A stretch of 64,000 bases of DNA from SAR202 cluster bacterium Io17-Chloro-G6 (GTDB lineage Bacteria > Chloroflexota > Dehalococcoidia > UBA3495). A program made the translations under genes and the position numbers. Of this stretch, positions 1-8,578 are shown piece after piece (position 1 is the stretch's first letter; every line of letters starts with the position of its first letter). The notes under the pieces are model-generated. The model made no database searches. It was given only the letters and a program-made list of their open reading frames with translations, and was not told the origin of the DNA. Location: NCBI GenBank assembly GCA_002816585.1, contig MUCT01000010.1, positions 1 to 64,000 on the forward strand, written 5' to 3'.

Positions 1-44
1 CTCACATACCACGACACTTTGACTCTCACACCGCGGCGTTTAGT

Positions 45-90
45 GGTACAGTTTCTCTCCGCCCTGCCGGTACAATTTCTCTCCGCCCTT
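45..90. repeat. Two tandem 22-bp imperfect repeats, possible insertion-element end
   Basis: Two copies of a 22-nt unit (45-66 and 69-90), each starting ggtaca and ending ctccgccct, differ at only two positions and lie 24 nt apart. They sit directly against the break point of a truncated response-regulator gene. Repeated terminal motifs of this layout are typical of the ends of IS21-like elements, so this may be one end of an element whose body lies left of the window. No transposase is visible here, so that is inference. Confidence 0.45.
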
Positions 91-469
91 GACACCCATT
101 CCCAAACGGGTATTCCTGGCCCGGGTGCGGTCGATCGTCCGGCGTGCCGCCCCACCCGACGATGTCCTGGTGGAATACCGGGATTCCGTGATCGCGCTGG
201 ATCTGTTGACCCACGACGCCAGTTGCCGCGGCGAGCAGTTTCACATGCGGCCGACCGAATACCGGCTGCTAACCTATCTGGCGCTCAACGCCGACCGGGT
301 GCTGCACCATCAGGAGCTTCTGGACAATGTTTGGGGTGACCAGGGCGGCTCGCTCGACTCTCTCAAGTGGCACGTATCCGCATTGAGAGAGAAGATCGAG
401 ATTTATCCAAAGAAACCCAGCATCATCGTCACCTACCCAAGGGTAGGCTACCGCTACGTTCGACCGTAG
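89..469 (+). pseudogene. OmpR/PhoB-type response regulator fragment (DNA-binding domain only)
   Basis: The product (about 126 residues from a TTG at 89) matches the last residues of a receiver domain (FLARVRSIVRRA, the usual linker end) followed by a complete winged-helix Trans_reg_C domain: a T-E-Y-R-L-L helix, the HQELLDNVWG segment, and the terminal wing ending VGYRYVRP. The phosphoacceptor receiver (about 110 residues) is absent, and the frame is closed by stops at 20 and 41. The break falls exactly at a tandem repeat that may be an insertion-element end. A full regulator of this family would be 220-240 residues. It is therefore probably a decayed gene, although an isolated DNA-binding domain could still bind DNA if expressed. 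Confidence 0.7.
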
Positions 470-827
470 CTCATAGCCGGACAGCTTCGACAGAGGCGTT
501 AGCCAGTGTGGACGTGGCCGAGTGGGCTCCGGTCCATCAACCCGTGCCGTGTGCCGTCGACTGAAAAAGTCGCGCGTTCAAACGGCTGTTTTGTCTGCGA
601 AAACCTTATTGTTCATCTCAAAGGCGTGCTATCAATCGGACAATTCTTCTTGTTGGCTGGGAAAAATGTTGAGCCCGATCAAATGTAGTCCTTACAGATA
701 AAATGACCCATCGAACAGACTTTACCTCCCTCAAGAGGCTTCTGTTTACCGCAGTGATCGCAATTTCTCTTGGTCATCAGAACCCTCCAAATGGTTCGTA
801 TACAGACACCATCAGTATCACTTTAGC
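470..827. other. Intergenic stretch, no gene recognised
   Basis: About 360 nt of lower-GC sequence between the regulator fragment and the convergent CFI-box gene. Short open frames here show no recognisable protein features. A tRNA-like string near 510-580 does not fold into a cloverleaf. Confidence 0.4.
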
Positions 828-2531
828 TCAAGGCATTCTAGAGTTATCGTGTCGAGAAGACCGCGTAGGTAGTTTATGGAGCTTGCGCCTGGCTACCCAA
901 CATGTTGGGACTAATATTGACAGCTTGACAAGGGGTTTTAGGGAATTCCCCTTAAGATAAGTCGACAATGAGGGCGAAATCAAATAGTAACATCGAGTGA
1001 AGACTTTCCCTACTGTTGATGCAGATAGAATTCGGTCTCTAAATTCCCGCAGCAGGACAACATCGGGGTGGTTTGCATCGCCGTATACCGCCGTAGCTAT
1101 GAAACACCCGCTCCTCTCAGCTTGTTGAGATGTGCCTTGCCTCAAATAGTTTAAACAATCAAGTGCGGTCTCGATCCCTACTTGATCTCCTCCGCTCTCT
1201 GCTGATGTGCCCACAATTTGTAGATATTTCTCAAGGTGTTCAATGGCTAATTCTCGGTCGCGGGTACTGTTGGACTGCATGGCGTAATGCCGGTGGAGAA
1301 CTCCCAGGACAAGATGGGCGTCGGGGTAATCTGGATTAAGTTCCAATGCTGCCTGGGCGTGCAAACTAACTCGATCTCCCGCGCCGTCCAATTTACTTAT
1401 ATAACCCAAATAATCTAGTGCGGTTTTATGTCTCAACCTGGAGATTGCAAACAGTTCCTCAGACGGGTCAAAAAGAGTTGGAAAGCTCTCTATAGCATCC
1501 TCTAGAATTCTTAGCTGAAGGTCGCGGTCTCCGGACGATTCGGCAACCCCGCTGAGATCTTGCGATGCATTAACATAGATTTCCGCGTCTAATAATTTGG
1601 GATCCTGGAGTGCTTCACGAAGGTCTCGTTCTGCTTCTTCAAGATGATTCTGCTGTAGGTGAATGTTACCTCTCATGTATAAAGTATTTGCTTGTTGGCT
1701 GGGAGATAACCCCTCCTCAAGAGCTACATTTATGCTGGATAGTATCTTTTGGTACTCTTCGTTTGTTGCCTCCCCATCCAAGACTCTAAAAAAGCCTACT
1801 TCAGCTCGTATGTAGGCATCGTAACCGTTACTTCTTTCTCCCATAGCTTCATCGAGCCCCTCTACAGGATGGGTGCTACCGCCAAACGATTCCAAAGACT
1901 TCCGGGCCTCTCGCCGGACTCTCCCATTACCATCATTAGCTAGTGTCGAAAGAAGAGATGTGACCATGTCTTGAACCGAGGTGAATTTCCGCACTTGATT
2001 TGCCGGTATGAAGGCTGGAGCCCGCCTAACTTCAGGATTGCTATGACTAGCCAGCTGGGAGGGGACGCCCAGCGCAGCCTCGGACTGAGTCTCCGCTTGA
2101 GTGAGGGCCGCACTCCTTAAAGACCAAGCAGCCGATCTCTGTACCTCCGAATCAGGTTCGTTGAGGAGCTGGAATAGGCGTGGGGTTGCTTCCGTCAGCA
2201 ATAGTTCTCTAGGAGCATCGGGGAATTGTGAGACGCTATTGGCAGCAGCACTCCTCACCCGTGGATGGGGGTCATCGAGTAGGGCGAGAATCAAAGGGCC
2301 AACCACATGGTGCACTTGTTGCTCATAGAACTCGGTTTGACTTGTGTACGTTGCATTCCAAGTCTGCGATATCGCTTCTGCTCTCACCTCAGGGTCTTCA
2401 TCCTCCAAGAGAGCAGCCAGGATATAAAACGTCTTGGGGTCTGATTCAACGAGAGCACATATTTCGTGTCCTGGGTCATCCTCGCCTAACAACATCTGTT
2501 TCAATCGGAGGTAGCTGTCGGATTGCTGCAT
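828..2531 (-). CDS. HEAT-repeat/TPR protein with C-terminal CFI-box
   Basis: A 567-residue protein of three parts. Residues ~25-215 are HEAT-like helical repeats (EDPEVRAEAISQTW, DPHPRVRSAAANSV, EPDSEVQRSAAWSL, GNGRVRREARKSL). Residues ~260-440 are TPR-like (NTLYMRGNIHLQQNHLEEAE, DAHLVLGVLHRHYA). From ~476 there is a C-terminal CFIATAVYG motif followed by LREFRDRIL and a YYLISPSL segment, then a hydrophobic stretch. That tail matches the CFI-box C-terminal domain found at the ends of otherwise unrelated bacterial proteins, whose role is not established. The first two parts imply a protein-interaction scaffold. The start is supported by a strong ribosome binding site (aaaggagg) just upstream of the ATG. 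No enzyme motif is seen, and partners are not evident from the neighbours. Confidence 0.75.
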   Translation of the reverse strand: MQQSDSYLRLKQMLLGEDDPGHEICALVESDPKTFYILAALLEDEDPEVRAEAISQTWNATYTSQTEFYEQQVHHVVGPLILALLDDPHPRVRSAAANSVSQFPDAPRELLLTEATPRLFQLLNEPDSEVQRSAAWSLRSAALTQAETQSEAALGVPSQLASHSNPEVRRAPAFIPANQVRKFTSVQDMVTSLLSTLANDGNGRVRREARKSLESFGGSTHPVEGLDEAMGERSNGYDAYIRAEVGFFRVLDGEATNEEYQKILSSINVALEEGLSPSQQANTLYMRGNIHLQQNHLEEAERDLREALQDPKLLDAEIYVNASQDLSGVAESSGDRDLQLRILEDAIESFPTLFDPSEELFAISRLRHKTALDYLGYISKLDGAGDRVSLHAQAALELNPDYPDAHLVLGVLHRHYAMQSNSTRDRELAIEHLEKYLQIVGTSAESGGDQVGIETALDCLNYLRQGTSQQAERSGCFIATAVYGDANHPDVVLLREFRDRILSASTVGKVFTRCYYLISPSLSTYLKGNSLKPLVKLSILVPTCWVARRKLHKLPTRSSRHDNSRMP

Positions 2532-2659
2532 CGGTTCGCCCTCCTTTCAGGAAATGTGTCCGCGATCACACTGCACGCGATACCAGCTAGAGCGGGTGTC
2601 GGTGGCGAGCCACCCGGTGCTTATCTTCCAGCCGAGGCCAGTTGTGCCGTCGTAAATGG

Positions 2660-2779
2660 TCACCAAGGTCCTTCCCGCTCCAGAATGGCCACCGACACAC
2701 CCAAGTCGGCGAACCGGTAGGCCACGAAACAGCCGACCACGGCCACTGTTCCTTCTATGTTGTTCTGAGAGCCGGACAT
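2660..2779 (-). pseudogene. Remnant of an FAD-dependent oxidoreductase N-terminus
   Basis: A 39-codon frame reads TVAVVG, then FVAYRFADLGVSVAILERE, then stops. This is the beta-alpha-beta dinucleotide-binding start of a DAO/GMC-type flavoprotein, but the Gly-rich turn has lost several residues (VAVVGCFVAYRF instead of a GxGxxG helix start) and nothing follows. The rest of 2532-2806 holds no other recognisable coding sequence. It is probably a deletion remnant. The call rests on a short match only. Confidence 0.4.
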
Positions 2780-2806
2780 GTGCTATTTGGGGAAATGAGA
2801 GATAAC

Positions 2807-3787
2807 CTAAACCGGCGTAACGTCGATGACGACCTTGCCGATTGCGCCGCCCTCGACTGCCAGGTGGGCGTCTTTCAGTTGTTCTAAAGCGAAATGGGGG
2901 CCGGCGAAGCCAGTTAACTGCCCGTTTTCGAGCCACGCTGTGATGTCGGTGATAGCGGCTGTCTTAGCGGGTTCTGGCATGTCGTAGACCAGCACCATGC
3001 GAACAGTGACGTTGCTGGAACTGAAATTAAGCGGCACCGACGGCCCTGCCGCGCTGCCAGCGGAATATACCGCCAAGACCCCGGATGATCTGAGCACCTG
3101 CCGGCTCACGGCGAAGTTGGCCGCCATATCGACCTCGACGATGTGATCGACGCCCCGGCCGTCAGTCACGTCCAATATACTGGCTGCCGTATCCCCTTCA
3201 CGGTAGTTGACCGTGTGATCCGCCCCGGCGGCCACGGCAATCTTGGCCTTCTCATCGGAGCTTACGGTGCTGATAACGGTGGCGCCGCCCAGTTTGGCCT
3301 GTTGGACTGCATAGTGGCCGACAGCGCCCGCTCCACCGGTGACCAGGACGGTCTTACCAGTGACCGGTCCATCGGCGAAGACGCAGCGGTGCGCGGTCAT
3401 CGCCGGTACGCCCAGTCCCGCGCCCGTGGCGAAGTCGGTGTTGTCAGGGAGGCGCACGGCGTGTTCACTGGGTTGGACGGTGTACTCTGCGCCGGTACCA
3501 AACGGCCGGGCAAATTGGGATTCGAATAACCAGACCCGCTCGCCGATCCGAGACTGGGGAACCCCGGGTCCGACGACATCGATCATACCGGCCCCGTCTT
3601 GGTTGGGGATGACCCGGGGGAACTCCATCTGGCTGGTCAGCCCTTGGCGGCGTTTCCAATCGGACGGGTTAACCCCCGATGAGATGACCCGGACCCGGAC
3701 CTCGCCTGGCCCTGGCCCGGGGTCCGGCATGTCTCCATACTCCAGGATGTCCGCATGGCCGTTGCGCTCGTACCAGACTGCTTTCAT
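2807..3787 (-). CDS. Zinc-free NADPH:quinone reductase-like MDR protein
   Basis: A 326-residue medium-chain dehydrogenase/reductase of the quinone oxidoreductase type. It starts MKAVWYERNG and has a GroES-like N-terminal half (PGEVRVRVISSGVNPSDW) and a Rossmann half with VTGGAGAVGHYAVQQAK for NADPH. No cysteine cluster for a structural or catalytic zinc is seen, as expected for this branch, which reduces quinones or enones with NADPH. The chosen ATG follows ggggag; the open frame runs further upstream but would overlap the LLM gene. It lies 50 nt downstream of the LLM oxidoreductase gene on the same strand, so the two may be co-transcribed. The substrate cannot be deduced. Confidence 0.85.
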   Translation of the reverse strand: MKAVWYERNGHADILEYGDMPDPGPGPGEVRVRVISSGVNPSDWKRRQGLTSQMEFPRVIPNQDGAGMIDVVGPGVPQSRIGERVWLFESQFARPFGTGAEYTVQPSEHAVRLPDNTDFATGAGLGVPAMTAHRCVFADGPVTGKTVLVTGGAGAVGHYAVQQAKLGGATVISTVSSDEKAKIAVAAGADHTVNYREGDTAASILDVTDGRGVDHIVEVDMAANFAVSRQVLRSSGVLAVYSAGSAAGPSVPLNFSSSNVTVRMVLVYDMPEPAKTAAITDITAWLENGQLTGFAGPHFALEQLKDAHLAVEGGAIGKVVIDVTPV

Positions 3788-3837
3788 GGCTCCCCGTGTG
3801 GTGAAGTGTTCGCCAAGGTTGAGGTTTCGTCCAAGGC

Positions 3838-5004
3838 CTATGTCCGGGTGGCGTAGTCCGACTTGGCTCGGTCGATGGCTCTCACCCGGCCGGCCATCAA
3901 CGTCTCTTGGTGTTCGAATGCCCATTCGTTGGAGGCTGCGGTGCTAAGTATCGAACCCTGGAACTGGGGCATCACGTAGCGGGCCAAGAGCTCGAAACTG
4001 TGCAGTATCTCCTCCCGGCGGGCCCAGTCGACGATTTGGACCATGAAGCCGCCGAAGCCGCCGCTCCGTTCTTCAAGCTTGCGTATCCCAGCCACGCAGT
4101 CGTCGGGGTCGCCGACGATCCAGGTGCCGTCGTCCACCAAGGCGTCGATGATCTTCTCCGGTGGGCCGTCGATCACCGGGGCCCGGCCCATGGTGTGTTC
4201 AAAGTACTCACTCTGATAGCGGCCCGCGCCCAACCGTGCCTGCTCAAAGGCTTCCTTCCGGGTCTCGGCGAGGTGCACCGGGATGACGAGACGCCAGTCG
4301 TTCCGGTCGACCACCTTATTGTGCTCTGCAGCCGACTCCTCGGCGATGGACCATAACGCGGCCAGATCGGACTCTACGGCAGCCGGGTCACGAGGCCGGG
4401 TAATGGTCAGCACCGATGCGCCGTACTTACCGGCCAGTGCGACGCCAGCCGGAGATTGTACCGAAGCCACGGAGATGGGCATATGAGGCTTGGTAAAGGG
4501 ACGGAGTTGCAGCATGGCCTCTTGAAGTTCGAACCAGTCGCTCTTATAGGTGATGGGCTCAGTCTCGGTCATCAGGCGCAGAACGATGCCGAATGCCTCG
4601 TCCATCCGCTGGCGCTGCACGGTGGGATCTATACCCAACATGTAGGCGTCACCCGGAAGCGCGCCGGGGCCCACGCCCAGCATTACGCGCCCATGGGTCA
4701 TGTGGTCCAGCTGCACCATTCGGTTCGCGACCATGAAGGGATGGTGGTAGGGCAGGCTGATCACGCCGGTGCCTAATTTGATGTGCTTGGTGCGGTCGGC
4801 GGCCACGGCCATGAATATCTCAGGGGAAGAGATGGTCTCCCAGCCGGCGCTGTGGTGCTCACCGATCCAAGCCTCGTCATAACCCAGGTGGTCGAGCCAT
4901 TGCACCAGTTCCAAGTCGCGGTCCAAGGCCAGCGTGGGGTTTTCTCCCACCCGGTGGAAAGGCCCCATGAATATGCCGAATTTCATCCGCTCTGGTAGAG
5001 GCAT
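3838..5004 (-). CDS. LLM class flavin-dependent oxidoreductase (paralog 1)
   Basis: A 388-residue luciferase-like monooxygenase with a TIM-barrel fold. It carries the family N-terminus (MKFGIFMGPFHR), LGYDEAWIGEHH, the beta-strand KLGTGVISLPYHHPFMVA, and a substrate-side GRVMLGVGPGALPGD loop. Members use FMNH2 or F420H2 with oxygen and commonly oxidise or cleave organic substrates. ATG at 5004 is preferred over an earlier TTG because the ggagag element is correctly spaced for it. A TATAAT-like -10 lies on this strand near 5093-5098 without a convincing -35. It is followed by a quinone reductase gene, so a two-gene oxidative unit is plausible. The exact substrate is unknown. Confidence 0.88.
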   Translation of the reverse strand: MPLPERMKFGIFMGPFHRVGENPTLALDRDLELVQWLDHLGYDEAWIGEHHSAGWETISSPEIFMAVAADRTKHIKLGTGVISLPYHHPFMVANRMVQLDHMTHGRVMLGVGPGALPGDAYMLGIDPTVQRQRMDEAFGIVLRLMTETEPITYKSDWFELQEAMLQLRPFTKPHMPISVASVQSPAGVALAGKYGASVLTITRPRDPAAVESDLAALWSIAEESAAEHNKVVDRNDWRLVIPVHLAETRKEAFEQARLGAGRYQSEYFEHTMGRAPVIDGPPEKIIDALVDDGTWIVGDPDDCVAGIRKLEERSGGFGGFMVQIVDWARREEILHSFELLARYVMPQFQGSILSTAASNEWAFEHQETLMAGRVRAIDRAKSDYATRT

Positions 5005-5013
5005 TTCGTTCAA

Positions 5014-5327
5014 CTCTCCTAAAAGGTTTGGCCCACTGCGTTTCCGAATCCCGGAGTCCCCAAATGATCGCCGCGGGATGTATCTGGCGCATTATAGCTT
5101 TCCCCAAGTTTGAAATCCATCCAAATAAACCGAGTAACGCCACCGAGCGAATCTAGCGGTTGCCACCATTGGGAATCCGGAAATAATCCAGGGGAAGTCT
5201 AGTCTGGAACCAGAGCCGATTGACGCCGAACGCTGCCGGTAGTAATGTACGGCCTGCCCGATCACTCCAGGCGGATGACCGGTACGGGTCAAATTTCACA
5301 AGCTTATCGCATTAGGGAGGCCTACTC
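5014..5327. promoter_or_regulatory. Divergent intergenic region between LLM and dienelactone hydrolase genes
   Basis: The ~310 nt between divergently transcribed genes has no coding potential and must hold promoters for both sides. A minus-strand TATAAT (5093-5098) is the only recognisable box. The right gene has an agggagg ribosome binding site directly before its ATG at 5328. Confidence 0.4.
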
Positions 5328-6110
5328 ATGAGTTACGAAGGAATGATAGCGGAAACCGTGCTCATCAACGGACACGAAGGGACTCAGATCGACGCCTACT
5401 TGGCCAGGCCACTGGGCGCCGGCCCTGTCGGCAGCGTTGTCTTGATCCATCACATGCCCGGCTGGGACGCAGCCTCCAAGGAAATGGCGCGGAAATTGGC
5501 CTACAACGGGTTCGCCACCATCTCACCCAATCTGCATTTCCGTGAGGGCAAGGCCACGCCCCAGGAAAACAGCGCCAGCATCCGTGAGGCGGGCGGCATG
5601 CCCGATGTCCGCACCATGGGCGACGTTCAGGCGGCAATAGATTACCTGCGCTCGCTGCCCTACACGAACGGCAAGGTCGGACTCATCGGGTTCTGCTCCG
5701 GTGGACGGCAGACCTACCTGGGCGCCTGCACTCTGGATGTGGATGCGGCGGTGGACTGCTGGGGAGGCGGCGTGACCAAGGGGAATGACGAGTTAACCCC
5801 CGCCATGCCTCGCTGGCCCATCGAGTTCACTGAGGGGCTTAATTGCCCGCTCTTGGGATTGTTCGGAGAGGAGGACACCCGACCTTCACCGGCAGACGTC
5901 GCGGAGACCGAGGCCGAATTGAAGCGTTTGAATAAGAATTACGAGTTCCATATGTACCCCGGCGCTGGACACGGGTTCTTCGCCGTCGACCGGCCCAGCT
6001 ACCATCAAGAGGCGGCGACGGACGCTTGGGAAAAGGTGATTGCCTTCTACACGAATCACTTGGGCGCCGGCGCCACTGCTGGACGCGAGGCCGTGACTGC
6101 CGCCGACTAG
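5328..6110 (+). CDS. Dienelactone hydrolase family protein
   Basis: A 260-residue alpha/beta hydrolase of the dienelactone hydrolase family. The nucleophile is cysteine: GFCSGGRQ places Cys at residue 123, the position of the catalytic Cys in classical dienelactone hydrolases. The triad is completed by an Asp in FGEEDTRPSPAD and the His in GAGHGFF. The family opens lactones formed in ortho/meta aromatic cleavage, though many members act on other esters. RBS agggagg precedes the ATG. It sits just upstream of a LigB-type ring-cleavage dioxygenase gene, which supports a role in aromatic degradation. A strong terminator separates the two genes, so they need not be one transcript. Confidence 0.88.
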   Translation: MSYEGMIAETVLINGHEGTQIDAYLARPLGAGPVGSVVLIHHMPGWDAASKEMARKLAYNGFATISPNLHFREGKATPQENSASIREAGGMPDVRTMGDVQAAIDYLRSLPYTNGKVGLIGFCSGGRQTYLGACTLDVDAAVDCWGGGVTKGNDELTPAMPRWPIEFTEGLNCPLLGLFGEEDTRPSPADVAETEAELKRLNKNYEFHMYPGAGHGFFAVDRPSYHQEAATDAWEKVIAFYTNHLGAGATAGREAVTAAD

Positions 6111-6142
6111 AATTCTCGCAGCCCTCTACCAACAGACCAAGA

Positions 6143-6181
6143 ACCGGCCGGGGCCATTTTGGGACCCGGCCGGTTTTTTTT
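6143..6181 (+). terminator. Rho-independent terminator after the dienelactone hydrolase gene
   Basis: A perfect 10-bp stem (accggccggg 6143-6152 pairing with cccggccggt 6165-6174) with a 12-nt loop is followed by a run of eight T. It lies about 35 nt past the stop codon at 6110. Confidence 0.9.
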
Positions 6182-6324
6182 GAGAGGCCAATCGGGATTT
6201 CAGTGAATGTGGCTTGCTAGACCATAACAAGAGGTTGCGAAATATGCCGTTCCGGCGGATTATGTATCCAGCGTTCGTCTTTTCTAATCGATGGAACGAG
6301 ACCGGCAACCTGCAAGGAGGAAAC

Positions 6325-7374
6325 ATGGCTGAGATCGTTTTGGGCCTGGGCACTTCCCACAGTCCCATGCTGAGCCTGCCAAGCGAGCTATGGGGCGAGT
6401 ACGCCGCCCGCGACAAGGTCAACCCCATGCTGCTGTCCATTGAGGACGGCGCGGTCATGAGCTATGAAGAGCTCTTGGAGACAGCCGACCCGGCCATCGC
6501 CCAAAGGCTGACCGCGGAGGTCTTCCAACAGCAGTACGAGGCCTGCCAGAAGGCCATTGGCAGCCTGGAAGGAGCCCTCGCCGAGGCCAATCCCGACGTG
6601 GTAGTTATCGTTGGAGACGACCAAGAAGAGCTATTTTTCGACGACAACATGCCCCTGTTCTCCATCTACTGGGGCGACACCATGCGCCTCATGCCCCGGC
6701 CGGTGGGGGTGAATGCTTCCCCAGCCACCAAGGCCGCCATGTGGGGTTACGGCGACGTGGAGATGGACGTTCCCGTGGACGCGGAACTGGGTTTGCACCT
6801 GATCCAGAAACTGATTGAAAACGACTTCGACATCGCCCAGTCCCGCTACTTGAACGAACAAGCCGGCGGCGCCGTTGGGCCCATCGGCTATTTGAGCAAT
6901 CAGCTAGTCACCAAGACCAGGCCCCAGGCGATGCCCCACGCCTACGCCTACGTGGTCAAGCGGATAATGAATGACAAGATTAAACCGATTGTGCCGCTGA
7001 CCCAGAACACCTTCTATCCGCCCAACCAGCCCACTCCAAGGCGATGCTACAACCTGGGCAAGGCGGTAGCCAAAGCCGTCAAGGATTGGGACAACGAGAA
7101 GAGGGTAGCGGTCGTTGGCTCCGGCGGACTGAGCCACTTCTTGGTGGACGAAGAGATAGACCAAATGGCCATTAAGGGCATGCAGGAAAAGGACGCAGAG
7201 TTATTGGCCTCCCTGCCTCGTTACCGGCTCAACTCGGGCAATTCGGAGATTCTCAACTGGATCACCGCGGCCGGAGCCTGTGAGCACCTGGATATGGAAC
7301 TTGTGGACTACGTGCCGGTGTACCGCTCGCCCGCAGGCACTGGCGGCGGCTGGGGATTCGCCCTGTGGCGTTAG
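6325..7374 (+). CDS. Class III extradiol ring-cleavage dioxygenase, LigB-type catalytic subunit
   Basis: A 349-residue protein of the LigB superfamily, which cleaves catechol-type rings next to the hydroxyls with a non-haem Fe(II). It begins MAEIVLGLGTSHSPML, where the His of TSHSP corresponds to a metal ligand of the family, and contains DVVVIVGDDQEELF and the SGGLSHFL segment with the conserved late His. The length fits single-chain or B-subunit forms such as gallate or protocatechuate 4,5-dioxygenases. The ATG at 6325 follows aaggagga; the open frame upstream of it has no protein character. Neighbouring dienelactone and alpha/beta hydrolases fit a meta-cleavage pathway. No A (LigA-type) subunit is seen nearby. 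The substrate is not determined. Confidence 0.85.
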   Translation: MAEIVLGLGTSHSPMLSLPSELWGEYAARDKVNPMLLSIEDGAVMSYEELLETADPAIAQRLTAEVFQQQYEACQKAIGSLEGALAEANPDVVVIVGDDQEELFFDDNMPLFSIYWGDTMRLMPRPVGVNASPATKAAMWGYGDVEMDVPVDAELGLHLIQKLIENDFDIAQSRYLNEQAGGAVGPIGYLSNQLVTKTRPQAMPHAYAYVVKRIMNDKIKPIVPLTQNTFYPPNQPTPRRCYNLGKAVAKAVKDWDNEKRVAVVGSGGLSHFLVDEEIDQMAIKGMQEKDAELLASLPRYRLNSGNSEILNWITAAGACEHLDMELVDYVPVYRSPAGTGGGWGFALWR

Positions 7375-7488
7375 GCGCGATGCCCATTAAAAACAATAAA
7401 ACCGGCCCACCTGGGCCGTAGATCCGAGCGGGCCGTCTGAGTTCAGCGAAAGCGGATTGTCTTAGTCAAATTATCTCGAGGCTAATTT

Positions 7489-8367
7489 ATGGCGCAGGTT
7501 TCGACACCCATCGACGAATGGGTAACAGTTGATGGCTTGAGCTTCCACTACCGGAACTGGGGTGGGTCGGGCCAGCCGATAATGCTGCTTCACGGGTTGG
7601 CTTCCACCTGCCATATCTGGGATATGGTCGCGCCGCTCTTGGCCCGGAATCACTCTGTGATCGCCTTGGACCAGCGGGGTCACGGCGAGAGCGCCAAGCC
7701 CGATCAGGGCTACGACTTCAATTCGGTGTCCAAAGACGTGCTCAGTTTCATCGCACAGCAGGGCGGGGATACCCCAGTGGTGGTCGGCCACTCTTGGGGA
7801 GGCAGCGTCGCGCTGGAGATGGCGGTGCGGGCTCCTGAGGCGGTTAAGGGCATGGTGTGGGTCGACGGCGGCATGATCAACGCTTCAGCCCGGTATTCAA
7901 GCGTTGAGGATGCCAAGCTTGAGATGGCCCCTCCGGACTTTACCGGAGTGAGGGCGGACGGTTTCCTGGAGAGGGTTCGCGCGCGGCGTCCGGGCAACGG
8001 CATGTCACCCGAGGTCGCGGACATTGTTCTGGCCAATTTCGAGGTTTTGGAAGACCAGACGATCAGGGCCCGGCTCAGCCGCGCCAACCACCTGCGAATC
8101 ATCGAAGCGCTCTGGAACCACCACCCCACGGAGCTATACGGGAAGGTACAATGCCCGGTGCTTATCATGCCGGCCCGGCAGGGGAACAGCGCGGCAACCC
8201 AAGACAGAGGGCAGAGGCGAATGATGTCGGTGGACCAGGCGGAACAGATGCTGCCCGAGAGCAAAACCGTCTGGCTAGAGGACAGCATCCACGATGTGCC
8301 GATCCAAAGACCGGAACTGGTTGCGGACCTGATAACGAATCATCTGGCGGACGGGTTCTTCGGCTGA
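7489..8367 (+). CDS. Alpha/beta hydrolase (paralog 1)
   Basis: A 292-residue alpha/beta hydrolase. The oxyanion-hole segment is LLHGLASTCHIWD, followed by LDQRGHGESAKP; the nucleophile elbow is GHSWGG with Ser at residue 102, and a late His lies in EDSIHDVPIQRP. This is the architecture of meta-cleavage product hydrolases and haloperoxidase-like esterases. It follows the LigB-type dioxygenase gene on the same strand after 114 nt that contain a GC-rich palindrome without a T-run. Action on a ring-cleavage product is a reasonable inference but not shown. Confidence 0.85.
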   Translation: MAQVSTPIDEWVTVDGLSFHYRNWGGSGQPIMLLHGLASTCHIWDMVAPLLARNHSVIALDQRGHGESAKPDQGYDFNSVSKDVLSFIAQQGGDTPVVVGHSWGGSVALEMAVRAPEAVKGMVWVDGGMINASARYSSVEDAKLEMAPPDFTGVRADGFLERVRARRPGNGMSPEVADIVLANFEVLEDQTIRARLSRANHLRIIEALWNHHPTELYGKVQCPVLIMPARQGNSAATQDRGQRRMMSVDQAEQMLPESKTVWLEDSIHDVPIQRPELVADLITNHLADGFFG

Positions 8368-8405
8368 GCCCAAGACCACCAGAACTTGTCGAGCAGGCGA
8401 GCGTT

Positions 8406-8476
8406 CTGGATTCCAGCTTGCGCTGGAATGACGCGTTGGGGCCATTTTCGTCCTTCCGGCGAAATTCGGAATCCAG
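8406..8476. repeat. Short inverted-repeat element (MITE/REP-like)
   Basis: Two 28-nt arms (8406-8433 and 8449-8476) match as inverted repeats in about 20 of 28 positions, both starting ctggattcc when read inward from their own end, with a 15-nt centre. The left arm itself contains a perfect palindrome, attccag-cttgcg-ctggaat. The layout is that of small non-coding repeats scattered in intergenic DNA of many bacteria. It lies between two alpha/beta hydrolase genes. Confidence 0.6.
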
Positions 8477-8578
8477 GACCTCCGCCCGGAAGTCAGGTAG
8501 ACGCAGCGGGCATCTGGGAACCACGTCCAAGTGGGAATGGAAACGGCGGAGTTGCTAATCCAAGAAGGGAGTCTGAAA

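Noticed and set aside
505..600. tRNA-like string (tggccgagtgg ... gcgttcaaa)
   Set aside because: It has tRNA-Leu/Ser-like pieces but no pairing acceptor or anticodon stem, and no tRNA-Sec features, so no cloverleaf.
703..960. 85-codon plus-strand frame
   Set aside because: It overlaps the end of the CFI-box gene antisense, with no domain or ribosome binding site.
7392..7420. Palindrome cggcccacctgggccg after the dioxygenase gene as terminator
   Set aside because: There is no T-run on the plus strand; the A-rich side would only terminate a minus-strand transcript, and none is expected here.
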